Both the position numbers and the translations under genes were made by a program. A DNA stretch of 64,000 nucleotides. It comes from Mycolicibacterium gadium. Lineage in GTDB: Bacteria > Actinomycetota > Actinomycetes > Mycobacteriales > Mycobacteriaceae. Positions 1 to 8,299 of the stretch are shown in pieces. The stretch spans positions 1,364,001 to 1,428,000 of the forward strand of contig NZ_AP022608.1 of NCBI RefSeq assembly GCF_010728925.1, given 5' to 3'. A model generated the notes under the pieces. It did not search any database. It saw only the letters and a program-made list of their open reading frames with translations, and was not told where the DNA came from. How positions within the stretch are numbered: position 1 is the stretch's first letter; each line of letters begins with the position of its first letter.

Positions 1-443
1 GCGGGTTCATCACACAAATTCGTGTAATTCGATGGTGCCCCCTGTGTCGCGCGCCAGGGTCGCGCCGTGCTGATGGACCCGACACGACGTCGAATCAACC
101 GCCACCGCCGACCAATCAATGACCTCGGCGGCATCGGCCAGGCTCAACAGCGCGGTCAACACCACGTCCCACGTGCCGTCGGCCGCGAACCGGCGATGAC
201 GCTTCCACACCGTCTGCCAAGGCCCAAAATCCGCAGGTAGATCACGCCATGGGACCCCACAGCGATACCGGTAGATGATCCCTTCGATCACCTGACGATG
301 ATCCCGAAACGGCCGCCCCCGCACACCATCCGAGCACGGCAACAACGGCTCAACGACATTCCACTGCGCATCGGTCAACACCGCATCACGAGTCACACCA
401 AACACACTGACCGACCACCGGCCTCACATTAAGGAGACACGCC
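1..443 (-). mobile_element. Partial IS5-type insertion sequence, one end
   Basis: The window opens inside an insertion sequence whose transposase runs off the left edge. Seen: an IS5-type transposase reading frame followed by about 38 noncoding bases up to the stop codon of the next gene. The outer end on the reverse strand probably begins GGGCGTGTCTCC directly at that stop codon (TAG at 444-446). The other inverted repeat and any target duplication lie outside the window, so the exact boundary is inferred. Confidence 0.6.
10..405 (-). CDS. IS5-family transposase, N-terminal reading frame
   Basis: This 131-residue frame is the first part of an IS5-family transposase of the DUF4096 type. It shows LTDAQWNVVEPLLP at the N-terminus, a VPWRDLP segment near residue 52 and AVAVDST near residue 102, where the aspartate fits the first acidic residue of the DDE triad. 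It stops at HEFV. In related elements the rest is supplied by a second frame through frameshifting; here that second frame would start at or beyond the left edge, so I cannot tell a programmed frameshift from a broken copy. A GTG start at 405 is used. Likely function: cut-and-paste transposition of its own element. Confidence 0.7.
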   Translation of the reverse strand: MFGVTRDAVLTDAQWNVVEPLLPCSDGVRGRPFRDHRQVIEGIIYRYRCGVPWRDLPADFGPWQTVWKRHRRFAADGTWDVVLTALLSLADAAEVIDWSAVAVDSTSCRVHQHGATLARDTGGTIELHEFV

Positions 444-2246
444 CTAATCCCGGAGGTGCTGAGCGGAAGCCGCTGCGGAGGTCTCTGTTCGGACACCTGA
501 TAGCTCCCGCGCCGTGTTGATGAGTCCCACCAGGCTGAAGGCCTGCGGGGTGTTACCCAGGTGTCTGCCTGACACCTGGTCGTACTCCTCGCTGAGCATT
601 CCGACATCGTTGCGCAGCGCAAGTAAGCGCACGAAGAGGGACACCGCTTCGCCCGTACGGCCGATGCCGTGCAGAGCGTCAGCGAGCCAGAACGTACACG
701 CCAGGAACGCCCCTTCGCCCCCCGGTAACCCGTCGACACCGTGTTCGGTCTGGTAGCGAAGCAGCAGGCCGTGGTGATCCAACTCGCGCTGCACCGCCTC
801 GACGGTGCCGATGACGCGTGGGTCCTTCCACGGCAGGAAACCCACCCGTGGTATCAACAGCAGCGCCGCGTCCAGCGATTGGGATCCGTAGTACTGGGTG
901 AAGGTATTGCGTTGCGCGTCAAACCCGTTCGCGCAGACATCCGCGTGGATTTCGTCCCGCAGTACCCGCCATTGCTGCGCTGGACCGTGCAGCCCATGGT
1001 TGACCACGGAGTGGATCGCTCGATCCACCCCAGCCCACGCCATCACCTTGGAGTGCACAAAATGCCGACGCGGGCCGCGGACTTCCCACAGGCTGTTGTC
1101 GGGATCGCGCCAGTGCCCCTCCAGGTAGTCGAGGAGCGCGCGCTGCAGATCCCACGCGGTGTGATCGACTTCCAGGCCCGCTTCTCTGCCCAGATGCAGG
1201 CCGTCGAGCACCTCGCCCCACACATCGAGCTGAAACTGTTCGGCTGCGGCGTTGCCGATGCGCACCGGTTGGGAATTCTCGTAGCCGGATAGCCACGACA
1301 ACTCTTGCTCGGGCAGTCTGCGACTTCCGTCCAGGCCGTACATGATCTTCAGTTCGGCCGGGTCGCCGGCCACCGCGCGCACCAGCCATTCCCGCCATGC
1401 GGTGGCCTCGGCGATGTAGCCGGTGCCCAGTAGCGCCTGAAGGGTGAAGGTGGCGTCGCGCAGCCAACAGTAGCGGTAGTCCCAGTTGCGAGAACCGCCG
1501 ATGTGTTCGGGCAAGGACGTTGTCGCAGCCGCCACGATTCCGCCGGTGGGCGCGTAGGTCAGCGCCTTGAGTAACACCAGCGACCTTCGAACCTCGGCCG
1601 CCCAGCGGCCTTCGTAGCGGCATCGTCCGATCCAGTCGTCCCAGAACCGTTCAGTAGCAGCCAAAGCGCGCTCGGGCTGCGCAGGCTCGGGGCGGGGCAG
1701 ATGCGACGGCGCGTGGGTCAGTACGAATGGAACTCGTTGCCCGGCAGAGACTTCGAACTCAGCGATGGTCGCGAGATCCTCACCGTGAATCGGTGCCCGC
1801 GTGTGTAACCACACAGCGTCGGGCCCGGCTACTGCCGCCAGGTACTCGCCGTCACGACGCACCCAGGGCACGATGTGGCCGTAGTCGAAGCGCAGTCGTA
1901 GGGCCATGCGCATCGGCACCCGGCCGCTCACCCCCTCGACAATCCGCACCACATCGGCCTGCCCGCCACGCGGCGGCATGAAGTCGATCAGCCGGACAGT
2001 GCCGTCAGAGGTATCCCACTCGGTTTCCAAAATCAGGGTGTCCCGGCGGTAACGGCGCCGGGTCGCCACGGCACCTGCGGCGGGTCCCAGTCGCCACTGT
2101 CCGGCCGCCTCCCCTCCGAGGAGCGCGGCGAAGCAGGCGGGCGAGTCGAAGTTCGGCAGGCACAGCCAGTCGATGGCCCCGTCGCGGCCGACGAGCGCGG
2201 CGGTCTGTAGATCACCGAGCAGGGCGTAATCCTCGATCTTCGCCAC
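444..2246 (-). CDS. Glycoside hydrolase family 15 protein (trehalase or glucoamylase-like)
   Basis: A 600-residue cytoplasmic glycosidase of the GH15 family, without signal peptide. The N-terminal beta domain begins [17 protein letters not shown]; the alpha/alpha barrel carries [16 protein letters not shown] around residues 252-267 and a [15 protein letters not shown] segment near residue 525, where family members have a catalytic glutamate. Mycobacterial GH15 enzymes include trehalases, so trehalose is a reasonable substrate, but sequence alone does not exclude maltooligosaccharides. The GTG start at 2246 lies two bases after the TGA of the dehydrogenase gene, implying translational coupling. 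Its TAG stop abuts the IS5-type element, so the native C-terminus may have been altered by insertion. Confidence 0.85.
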   Translation of the reverse strand: MAKIEDYALLGDLQTAALVGRDGAIDWLCLPNFDSPACFAALLGGEAAGQWRLGPAAGAVATRRRYRRDTLILETEWDTSDGTVRLIDFMPPRGGQADVVRIVEGVSGRVPMRMALRLRFDYGHIVPWVRRDGEYLAAVAGPDAVWLHTRAPIHGEDLATIAEFEVSAGQRVPFVLTHAPSHLPRPEPAQPERALAATERFWDDWIGRCRYEGRWAAEVRRSLVLLKALTYAPTGGIVAAATTSLPEHIGGSRNWDYRYCWLRDATFTLQALLGTGYIAEATAWREWLVRAVAGDPAELKIMYGLDGSRRLPEQELSWLSGYENSQPVRIGNAAAEQFQLDVWGEVLDGLHLGREAGLEVDHTAWDLQRALLDYLEGHWRDPDNSLWEVRGPRRHFVHSKVMAWAGVDRAIHSVVNHGLHGPAQQWRVLRDEIHADVCANGFDAQRNTFTQYYGSQSLDAALLLIPRVGFLPWKDPRVIGTVEAVQRELDHHGLLLRYQTEHGVDGLPGGEGAFLACTFWLADALHGIGRTGEAVSLFVRLLALRNDVGMLSEEYDQVSGRHLGNTPQAFSLVGLINTARELSGVRTETSAAASAQHLRD

Positions 2247-2248
2247 CG

Positions 2249-3304
2249 TCAGGCGCTCCCGATGTCGATGACGACTTTGACGTCACCGTCGCGCGGCTCG
2301 AATGCGTCTATCGCCCGGCTCAGCGGAACCCGCCTGGTGATCAACCCCTCCAGCCAATCGATGTCTGCCGCGGCCAACGCGTCCGCTGCCTGTCGATAGT
2401 GACGGAGGTTGGCGTTCACCGAGCCCACCACGGCATCGTTCTCCAGCACGATGTCACGGTTGAGAGCGCCGGCGTCGATGTGCACGGTGCGACCGGCAGG
2501 CGACACACCCGTCAGGCACACGATGCCGTAGTGGGCGGTGGTCGACATCGCTGAGATGACGACCTGGCTGGCGCCGGTGGCTTCGATGATCACATCAGGG
2601 CACAGCCGGGTCGCCACGTCCTCAATGGGTTCGTGGTGATAGGTCGCGCCGAGCGACTCGACCAATCCTGGCTTCGGGCCATCCGTCACACGGTCCAGCA
2701 CGTGGACGTCCAGTCGTCGCTGCACGCCAAGTAGGGCGGCGAGCAGACCGATGGGCCCGGCCCCGGTTACCAGAACCCGCCGCGGGTCGAACCAGCTCCG
2801 CTCGCCGACTCGGTAGACCTGTTCCCACGCCTTGGCCACTACGGTGGTGGGCTCCATCAGCATGCCGACGCGTTTCAACTCAGAATTGACCTTGGTTGCG
2901 TAACCTGTTTCCACACACCATTGTTCGCTGCCGTAGCCGTCTAGGTCCTTGATACCTCGCTCCGCGTAGCGGCCATTGCGGCACATGTCGAATTCACCGC
3001 GTGCGCAAGCACCACACGGCACCGGATCCGGGCGCCGCACGACGCCGGCGACCAGGTCGCCAACCTCGAAGCCGCTGCCCGGAACGGCCTGTGCGACACG
3101 GCCCAGCGATTCGTGCCCGAGCACCAGTCGATCCCGGCCAGGAGGCGGCCAACCGTAATGTCCGCTCGCTATCTCTCTATCGGTGCCGCATACCCCGAGC
3201 GACACGCCGTCGACCAGTAACTCGTCGGAACTCGGGACGGGGTCGGGAACCTCCGCCAAGCATAGCGATTCGGCGGTACCAGGTTTGACTGTCAATGCCT
3301 GCAT
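2249..3304 (-). CDS. Zinc-dependent glucose 1-dehydrogenase-like medium-chain dehydrogenase
   Basis: A 351-residue medium-chain dehydrogenase resembling archaeal-type glucose 1-dehydrogenase. Seen: GVCGTD near residue 38 (catalytic-zinc cysteine), GHESLGRV (zinc-region His-Glu), a CGACARGEFDMC cluster for structural zinc and a Rossmann motif VTGAGPIGLLAALLG near residue 180. Predicted reaction: NAD(P)-dependent oxidation of glucose or a related sugar. The start chosen is ATG 3304, behind a strong AGGAAAGGAG; a GTG one codon upstream is also possible. Lying between a DUF421 gene and a GH15 glycosidase, it could oxidise the glucose that the glycosidase releases; this is inference from order. 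Confidence 0.8.
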   Translation of the reverse strand: MQALTVKPGTAESLCLAEVPDPVPSSDELLVDGVSLGVCGTDREIASGHYGWPPPGRDRLVLGHESLGRVAQAVPGSGFEVGDLVAGVVRRPDPVPCGACARGEFDMCRNGRYAERGIKDLDGYGSEQWCVETGYATKVNSELKRVGMLMEPTTVVAKAWEQVYRVGERSWFDPRRVLVTGAGPIGLLAALLGVQRRLDVHVLDRVTDGPKPGLVESLGATYHHEPIEDVATRLCPDVIIEATGASQVVISAMSTTAHYGIVCLTGVSPAGRTVHIDAGALNRDIVLENDAVVGSVNANLRHYRQAADALAAADIDWLEGLITRRVPLSRAIDAFEPRDGDVKVVIDIGSA

Positions 3305-3350
3305 CACTCGGAATTCTCCTTTCCTAGAAACGTATTCGGCGTCGGCACCT

Positions 3351-3875
3351 TCAACGGTCTGACGCGGGAACATTCCCCAGCCCCGCCAACGCTGACCAGT
3401 CGCCGACCTTGTCTTTTGCGATGACGCTGAGCGACCCATCGGACTCGAGTACCACTGCGGCGACCTGGCCGACATCACCCCGCCCCGTGGACCGGATGGC
3501 TTGGCGAATCTGGTCGACACTGACGCGCTGGCCCCTCAATGCGTCGTCCAGGTAGCGCCCCTGCGAGACAAGGAGAGTGGGTGTCGCGGTGACCACCGCT
3601 CGCCCGACGGTGAACCTCGACGAAATGGTCGCCGCGAGGAATTGCAACACGGCCAGCAACGCGAGTGCCGTCACGCCCTCGGCGAATGACACGTCGGAAT
3701 TGAGCAGAATCGTGGCCAGAGTGGAGCCCACCGCGACAGTGACCACCAAGTCGAATGCGTTGAGCTTGGCCAGCGTGCGCTTCCCCGATATGCGCAGAAT
3801 CACGATCAGGCTGATGTATGCCGCAGATCCGATCAGCACCACCCTGGCGATATCGCCGACCGCATCAAACCACAT
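3351..3875 (-). CDS. DUF421 (YetF-like) membrane protein
   Basis: A 174-residue inner-membrane protein of the DUF421/YetF family. Three hydrophobic segments occupy roughly residues 8-95 (VVLIGSAAYISLIVILRI, FDLVVTVAVGSTLATILL, VTALALLAVLQFLAATI), followed by a soluble domain with the family pattern PTLLVSQGRYLDDALRGQRVS. The role of the family is poorly known; it recurs in stress-induced gene sets. ATG 3875 starts one base after the TGA of the sigma factor gene; a TTG at 3884 would overlap that gene by eight bases. The two genes are almost certainly co-transcribed. Confidence 0.8.
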   Translation of the reverse strand: MWFDAVGDIARVVLIGSAAYISLIVILRISGKRTLAKLNAFDLVVTVAVGSTLATILLNSDVSFAEGVTALALLAVLQFLAATISSRFTVGRAVVTATPTLLVSQGRYLDDALRGQRVSVDQIRQAIRSTGRGDVGQVAAVVLESDGSLSVIAKDKVGDWSALAGLGNVPASDR

Positions 3876-3876
3876 G

Positions 3877-4743
3877 TCAGTCAACTACTTTCGTCGAATC
3901 GTTGATTCCGGCCGACAGTTCAGAACACTCACGCGCCGGCGTCGGGACGTCGACACGCATCCGTTGACGGAGCCGGGCCAACGCGCCGTTCAAGAGTCGA
4001 GATACCTGCACCTGCGAGACGTTGAGGCGTAGGGCGATTTCCCGTTGCGTCAGGCAGTCGAAGAAACGCATGCCAAGAATCGCTCGTCGCCGGGGATCCA
4101 ATTCAGCGATGACTTCTCGCAAGACGATGAGGTCCTCGACGGCCTCGAAGCCTGGATCATGCATTCCTACCGATTCGCCGATACTGGTTGCGTGTGCTCC
4201 CTGAAGTTCGCCGCGGGGAGCATCGAGCGACAATGGCCGGTAGGCCCAGTGCGCGGACTCGGATGTCGATACGTCGTCAACGTCGACGCCGAGTTCTCCT
4301 GCCACTTCTTGATTCGTCGGCGGTCTACTCAACTGCTGAGACAGCACTTCCACGGTGCGCCGCATCCTGAGCTGCGTCTCCTGAACCTTGCGGGGGACTC
4401 GCATCGACCAGGTGCTGTCGCGGAAGTGCCGTCGCACCTCTCCCCGGATCGTCGGCACCGCGAACGCCATGAATCGGCCCTTGCCCGGCACGAATCGGTC
4501 AACACTCTTGACCAATCCGAGTCGGGCGGCCTGCTTTAAATCCTCAGCCGGCTCGCCACGTCCGACAAATCGGTAGGCAATGTGGTCGGCGATCGGCAAA
4601 CACTCGGTGATGATCTGTTGCCGCCGGCGTCGGCGCTCATCCCGGTTGGCGCAGTCGGCCATCAGCAGCAACCGTTCCTCGATGTTCGTGTCCCGGCCGC
4701 GCGCGGCCGTGGCTTTCGTTTCAGCGCGCTGTGCGACGGTCAT
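3877..4743 (-). CDS. SigF-type (SigB/SigF/SigG subfamily) RNA polymerase sigma factor
   Basis: A 288-residue group 3 sigma factor of the stress SigB/SigF/SigG subfamily. Region 2 is clear (YRFVGRGEPAEDLKQAARLG, then FAVPTIRGEVRRHFRD), region 3 includes RVPRKVQE and region 4 holds the helix-turn-helix LTQREIALRLNVSQVQVSRLL. The start is ATG 4743, preceded by GAAGGAGG. Known SigF genes usually sit beside an anti-sigma factor of the RsbW type; none is adjacent here. Instead a DUF421 membrane protein follows at once. It probably directs a stress or envelope regulon; candidate SigF-like promoters occur at 6138-6219. It could be a paralogue of the main SigF rather than SigF itself. Confidence 0.85.
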   Translation of the reverse strand: MTVAQRAETKATAARGRDTNIEERLLLMADCANRDERRRRRQQIITECLPIADHIAYRFVGRGEPAEDLKQAARLGLVKSVDRFVPGKGRFMAFAVPTIRGEVRRHFRDSTWSMRVPRKVQETQLRMRRTVEVLSQQLSRPPTNQEVAGELGVDVDDVSTSESAHWAYRPLSLDAPRGELQGAHATSIGESVGMHDPGFEAVEDLIVLREVIAELDPRRRAILGMRFFDCLTQREIALRLNVSQVQVSRLLNGALARLRQRMRVDVPTPARECSELSAGINDSTKVVD

Positions 4744-5108
4744 GTCGGCCTCCTTCGACGGCGCAGAAGCGACTGATGTCCTCCCACGTACTACCTGTAG
4801 AGCGCCTACCCCGAAGAAAACGAGAAACCGGCCTGGGGCTTGATCGTTGCCTAATCGCAATCACGACGCGGAGATAGACCGGCGAAGGTGCCGAAAGCTC
4901 ATGCGATCTGAATGCTGCCTTCAGGCGCCTCTTAGGTTGCCGAAGTAGTGGTACCGGTGCTGGCATGACACATTCCCGCACAACGAGGTATCAACCGCGC
5001 CCCACGGGGAAACCATGCCTTCGACGCGAGGCTGCCTCGTATCCGCGCCAGCGGTCGCCGGCGAGGGATGTGATCAGCGATTCGCGCCGAAAGGAGAAGA
5101 TCATTTCA
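4744..5108. other. Divergent intergenic region between sigma factor and lipoprotein genes
   Basis: About 365 bases without a supported gene. It must hold the promoters of the sigma factor operon (reverse) and of the lipoprotein at 5109 (forward). The only promoter-like element seen is the weak SigF-type candidate at 4807-4829. The forward reading frame of the lipoprotein stays open from 4965 through this stretch but lacks a signal peptide or ribosome site at the earlier ATG. Confidence 0.5.
4807..4829 (-). promoter_or_regulatory. Weak SigF-like promoter candidate upstream of the sigma factor gene
   Basis: On the reverse strand GGTT is followed after 14 bases by GGGTA, about 60 bases before the ATG at 4743. 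Mycobacterial SigF promoters are usually described as GTTT, 15-17 bases, GGGTA, so the spacer is one base short. It would imply autoregulation, but the evidence is thin. Confidence 0.25.
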
Positions 5109-5606
5109 GTGCAGTTTCGAGACAGGGCCTCGGCTCTAGCGGGCACGGCGGCCGTAGCCATGTGCGCCGTCGGGTGCGGTGAGGATCCGGTGCTGGGCTC
5201 ATCCAACCGCGGCGCCGGGTCACACTCACAGAGCACCACCGTCGAGAACGCCTACATCGTGCCGGCCTATGTCCCTGGCCGGTGCGTGATTCAACTGGGT
5301 GCCGGTGGCCAGCTTCGTTTCACGGTGACGAACAACCGCACGGTGGAAACCGAGCGACTTCTCGGCTTGTCGACGACTGCGGCGGATCAGGCGCGCCTGA
5401 TCGAGAGCGTGCCAATCGCGCCCAAATCAACAGTCAGCTTTGGCCAGCCGAACACGCACGACGCAAGCGGGCCGGCCGTGCGGTTGGATCGATTGGATGC
5501 GGATCTGCGTCCCGCTACGACGGCCAATGTCACATTCCAATTCGAGCGTGCAGGCGACCTGACGTTGCCGGTGCCGGTAGAGGCGTGCCCCGTTCAAGGG
5601 CCGTGA
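5109..5606 (+). CDS. Putative secreted lipoprotein, LpqE-like
   Basis: A 165-residue exported protein. The N-terminus from GTG 5109 has a basic stretch, a short hydrophobic core (ALAGTAAVAMCAVGC) and a plausible but imperfect lipobox AVGC near residue 23. The mature part (VENAYIVPAYVPGRC, then RFTVTNNRTVETERLLGLST) resembles the beta-sandwich LpqE lipoproteins of mycobacteria, but I see no Met/His copper motif of PCu(A)C chaperones. AGGAG lies about 12 bases before the GTG. Earlier in-frame starts from 4965 would bury the signal sequence, so they are rejected. Function unknown; cell-envelope location inferred. Confidence 0.6.
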   Translation: MQFRDRASALAGTAAVAMCAVGCGEDPVLGSSNRGAGSHSQSTTVENAYIVPAYVPGRCVIQLGAGGQLRFTVTNNRTVETERLLGLSTTAADQARLIESVPIAPKSTVSFGQPNTHDASGPAVRLDRLDADLRPATTANVTFQFERAGDLTLPVPVEACPVQGP

Positions 5607-5661
5607 CGAATCTCTTGGCGTCACAATGTCATCGGCGGAATCGTGCGAATCCTTCGATCAG

Positions 5662-6129
5662 TCAGCAGTCGGTTCGAATCTCGAAGGTGGCGGTGGCGGT
5701 TTGACCGGGATCGTCGTGATAAAACCCCGTGGCCGTTCCAGTGATGATGAAGGTGCCATCCATGACGTCGGCATCGACGTCGACTGCGGGAGCGGTGACA
5801 GAGGCATCCCAGGCACTACCGGTGAATCCGCCGAGGGTGTCGATCCGCACCAGCCGGGCCTGAATGGTGTCGCCGGTGCGCACCTGCGCGGTAAACCCCG
5901 GCGTCTGCTCCAGGCTTTCGATGAACCACACCCACTGCGCCTGCTCGCACCTGATCGGCCGCTGATCTGCGATTTCTCTGCCGTTGATCAAGACACGTGC
6001 GGTATGGGTGCCGAGCGCTTCGTAGCCACTCGTGCATCCCACGGCGGCGAGTGTCGTGGTCACCGTGGCGACGGCCACCGTGAGGTCCATGCGGTGTCGC
6101 AGCGCCCTGGACAGTCCTTCATTACCCAT
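5662..6129 (-). CDS. LpqH (19-kDa antigen)-family lipoprotein
   Basis: A 155-residue lipoprotein of the mycobacterial LpqH family. It has a basic N-terminus, hydrophobic VAVATVTTTLAA, lipobox AVGC near residue 32, then TARVLINGREI and a C-terminus ATATFEIRTDC, matching the usual ending of the family with a terminal cysteine. Expected to be a surface-exposed lipid-anchored protein. No Shine-Dalgarno site precedes ATG 6129. A SigF-like -10 sequence ends eight bases before it, consistent with a leaderless transcript starting at the ATG. It is divergent from the small membrane protein at 6229, which has the same arrangement. Confidence 0.75.
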   Translation of the reverse strand: MGNEGLSRALRHRMDLTVAVATVTTTLAAVGCTSGYEALGTHTARVLINGREIADQRPIRCEQAQWVWFIESLEQTPGFTAQVRTGDTIQARLVRIDTLGGFTGSAWDASVTAPAVDVDADVMDGTFIITGTATGFYHDDPGQTATATFEIRTDC

Positions 6130-6137
6130 ATCGAGGA

Positions 6138-6162
6138 GTACCCGAGGCCCACCGCGTCATAC
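6138..6162 (-). promoter_or_regulatory. SigF-like promoter of the LpqH-family gene
   Basis: Reverse strand: GTAT, 15 bases, GGGTAC, ending 8 bases before ATG 6129. The -10 matches the SigF GGGTA core exactly; the -35 differs from GTTT by one base. The position predicts a transcript starting at the start codon. Confidence 0.5.
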
Positions 6163-6194
6163 TGCGCAAATCCATAGCGTCTGCGCCGCACCAG

Positions 6195-6219
6195 GTATGA
6201 GCATTTTTCGGCCGGGTAC
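6195..6219 (+). promoter_or_regulatory. SigF-like promoter of the small membrane protein gene
   Basis: Forward strand: GTAT, 15 bases, GGGTAC, ending 9 bases before ATG 6229. It has the same -35, spacer and -10 as the divergent promoter at 6138-6162, which makes coincidence less likely. Confidence 0.5.
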
Positions 6220-6228
6220 CGATGTCCA

Positions 6229-6570
6229 ATGATGATGCGACTGATAATTGCGTTCGCTGGTTTCGTGGCTCTGCTGGTGGGGATCGGCGGTCTGGTAGTC
6301 CCTGCTTCGGTGTCCCCTGAGCTGGCGGTCGTCGGCTGTGGCAGCGTGATCGATCCTGACCTGTCAGAAGCGCGGTCCCATGACGACGGGCGCCCCGCAA
6401 ATGTTCCAGGCCCTGGCGGACTTGGCGACACGAACTACACCCGGCTATGTGACATGGAACTAGAGGACCGAAGACTCGGCAGCATCCCCTTGGTGATCGT
6501 CGGCGTCCTCGCGATTGGCGTCGTAGTCGTCGTCGGCGCGCTGTCCCGTCGAGAGAAGTCACCGCGTTGA
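6229..6570 (+). CDS. Small two-segment membrane protein, unknown function
   Basis: A 113-residue protein not assigned to a family. A hydrophobic helix at residues 4-30 (LIIAFAGFVALLVGIGGLVV) is followed by an acidic soluble loop with two cysteines (residues 37-80) and a second helix at about 85-104 (IPLVIVGVLAIGVVVVVGAL), ending RREKSPR. The topology suggests both ends in the cytoplasm with an extracytoplasmic loop. Three ATG codons stand in a row at the start; there is no ribosome site, and the SigF-like -10 lies 9 bases upstream. Probably stress-induced together with the divergent lipoprotein. Confidence 0.65.
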   Translation: MMMRLIIAFAGFVALLVGIGGLVVPASVSPELAVVGCGSVIDPDLSEARSHDDGRPANVPGPGGLGDTNYTRLCDMELEDRRLGSIPLVIVGVLAIGVVVVVGALSRREKSPR

Positions 6571-6585
6571 CCGCCCGTCACTAAG

Positions 6586-6647
6586 CGCGAGCGAGCGCGT
6601 TTGTACGCAACACGCCGGTGATTTCTGTACAAACGCGGCCGCTCGCG
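6586..6647. repeat. Intergenic palindromic repeat with 21-bp arms
   Basis: Arms 6586-6606 and 6627-6647 are inverted copies matching at 19 of 21 positions, around a 20-base centre. The left arm starts CGCGAGCGAGCGCG and runs into TTTGTAC. It lies between two forward genes (stop 6570, start 6662). It could serve as a terminator or be a dispersed extragenic palindrome; the flanks of the IS3-type element at 42098 and 43650 carry a related sequence. Confidence 0.7.
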
Positions 6648-6661
6648 GGCAATTACTGGGC

Positions 6662-7201
6662 ATGCTGTGCAGGATGAATGCACCCGCCGAGACCAAGGTT
6701 CTCATCGACACGGGCGGTCTCGTCGTCACTGACGACGGCCGTCGCGTCAACATCTTCGACCGCTGCACGGGCGCGCTCGCGATACTGGCCTTCGTCCTCG
6801 GCATACTGACGCTCGTCGTCGGTGGGTTCGGCCTGGTCGCACTCATCACCGCGGTCCCCTCGACGTCGCTCGGCGCGATCTTCGTAGCGGTCGGAGTCGC
6901 GTTGGCGGCGGTGCTGTACCGCGTGGTCCTCAAGATTCGCCGGCGACGCAGCCAGCCGCTGCACAGTTGCCGCTCGGTCGCGGTGATCGACCGCAAGCTC
7001 GGCCTGTTCAGCTACGGCGGCGGCGCCATCGTCCCGCTGGACCAGGTGCAGTTCGCGCGCAGGATGCAAATCGGTTCCAGCTCGCCCAAACTCGTCGCGC
7101 TGACACCCGGTGGGGTTAAAGTTCTCAAGCGCGGCAACCCTTTCGACGGTGGCCTCGGCAACGTCGATGAAGTCCTCAGCACGGTCGTCCGCGGCGGCTG
7201 A
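6662..7201 (+). CDS. Hypothetical membrane protein
   Basis: A 179-residue protein of unknown function. Two closely spaced hydrophobic helices at about residues 40-85 (GALAILAFVLGILTLVVG and LGAIFVAVGVALAAVLY) separate a short polar N-terminus from a basic linker (KIRRRRSQ) and a soluble C-terminal domain of about 80 residues rich in beta-type segments (AVIDRKLGLFSYGGGAIVPL). The C-terminal half looks like a small sensing or PH-like domain, but I cannot assign it. A second ATG at 6674 is an alternative start. It ends three bases before the next gene and is probably co-transcribed with it. Confidence 0.65.
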   Translation: MLCRMNAPAETKVLIDTGGLVVTDDGRRVNIFDRCTGALAILAFVLGILTLVVGGFGLVALITAVPSTSLGAIFVAVGVALAAVLYRVVLKIRRRRSQPLHSCRSVAVIDRKLGLFSYGGGAIVPLDQVQFARRMQIGSSSPKLVALTPGGVKVLKRGNPFDGGLGNVDEVLSTVVRGG

Positions 7202-7204
7202 TCC

Positions 7205-8296
7205 ATGCACATCTCGAGGCGCTCCGCGCTGGCACTGATCGCAACGGCGTTCGGCGGAGCGGCGTTCGGGGGGGCGGGGTGCCGCTCGGCCCCGCCTACG
7301 TCACCATCGCCGTCCCCGTCGGCGACCCCGGCCGCGCTGCCCGAAAACGCGCTCATCACCCTCGGCGTCCAAGCCGGACCGCCCCCGGTGCCCAACCGGA
7401 CCGGAATCTCGTCCGCGCTGAAAATCGGTGACGACGTCTACCAGATCGACTGCGGCCTAGGCTCGTTGAACGCGTTCACCGACGCCGGACTGAAGTTCGA
7501 CCAGCTACGCAGCATCTTCATTACGCACCTACACACCGATCACACGGTCGACTACGGCAGCTTCTTGTTCTCCGGCGGCTACACGGCCTCCAAAGGCAAG
7601 AAGCCGGTGACGGTATACGGGCCGGGCCCTGCTGGTGGGCTGCCACCCAGCCAGGTCGGCAATGCCGATCCGGCGACGATCGATCCGGCACATCCGACCC
7701 CGGGCCTGGCCGAGATGACGAAGTCGCTGCAGCAAGCGTTCGCCTACACGAACAACATCTTCATCCGCGACATGGGAACCGACGATCTCCAGAAGCTGTT
7801 CACCGTCGCAGAGATCGCGGTGCCACCAGAAGCCAACTACCAGAACAGATCACCGAAGACCACCCCGTTCCCGGTGATGTCGGACGACAACGTGACGGTA
7901 ACCGCGACGCTGGTGTCCCACTACGACGTCTTCCCTGCGTTCGGCTTGCGCTTCGATCTCAAGAAGACCGGCGTGTCCGTCACGTTTTCCGGCGACACCA
8001 CCAAATCCGACAACCTCATCACGCTGGCAAAGGACACCGACATCCTGGTGCACGAGGCACAGTTCAGCCTCGACGACGCTTACTACAGCAACAGGTTCCC
8101 GCCGAACTACCTCAAGAGTTCGCATACCTCGGCCGTGCAGGTCGGTGAGGTGGCTGCGGCGGCCAACGCCGGACACGTCATCCTGAGCCACTACGAGCCC
8201 ACCGACCTGCCCGACTCCGAATGGAGCGAGGCGATCGGAAAGAATTTCTCTGGTGAACTCACCGTCGCCCGCGACGGCCAGGTCTTCGCCCTCTGA
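7205..8296 (+). CDS. Exported MBL-fold metallo-hydrolase (Tat/lipoprotein signal)
   Basis: A 363-residue metallo-beta-lactamase-fold hydrolase carried outside the cytoplasm. The N-terminus has a twin-arginine motif (ISRRSALAL) and then GGAGC, a possible lipobox at about residue 26, followed by a Pro/Ser-rich linker. The metal site THLHTDHTVDY lies near residue 108; further ligands are in FSGDTTKSDN and the late LSHYEP. Arylsulfatase-type and RNase Z-like MBL enzymes share this layout, so the substrate cannot be given. Folded export by Tat fits a metalloenzyme. Confidence 0.8.
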   Translation: MHISRRSALALIATAFGGAAFGGAGCRSAPPTSPSPSPSATPAALPENALITLGVQAGPPPVPNRTGISSALKIGDDVYQIDCGLGSLNAFTDAGLKFDQLRSIFITHLHTDHTVDYGSFLFSGGYTASKGKKPVTVYGPGPAGGLPPSQVGNADPATIDPAHPTPGLAEMTKSLQQAFAYTNNIFIRDMGTDDLQKLFTVAEIAVPPEANYQNRSPKTTPFPVMSDDNVTVTATLVSHYDVFPAFGLRFDLKKTGVSVTFSGDTTKSDNLITLAKDTDILVHEAQFSLDDAYYSNRFPPNYLKSSHTSAVQVGEVAAAANAGHVILSHYEPTDLPDSEWSEAIGKNFSGELTVARDGQVFAL

Positions 8297-8299
8297 CCG

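Noticed and set aside
4807..4829. Firm autoregulatory SigF promoter of the sigma gene
   Set aside because: The spacer is only 14 bases, so it is listed only as a weak candidate.
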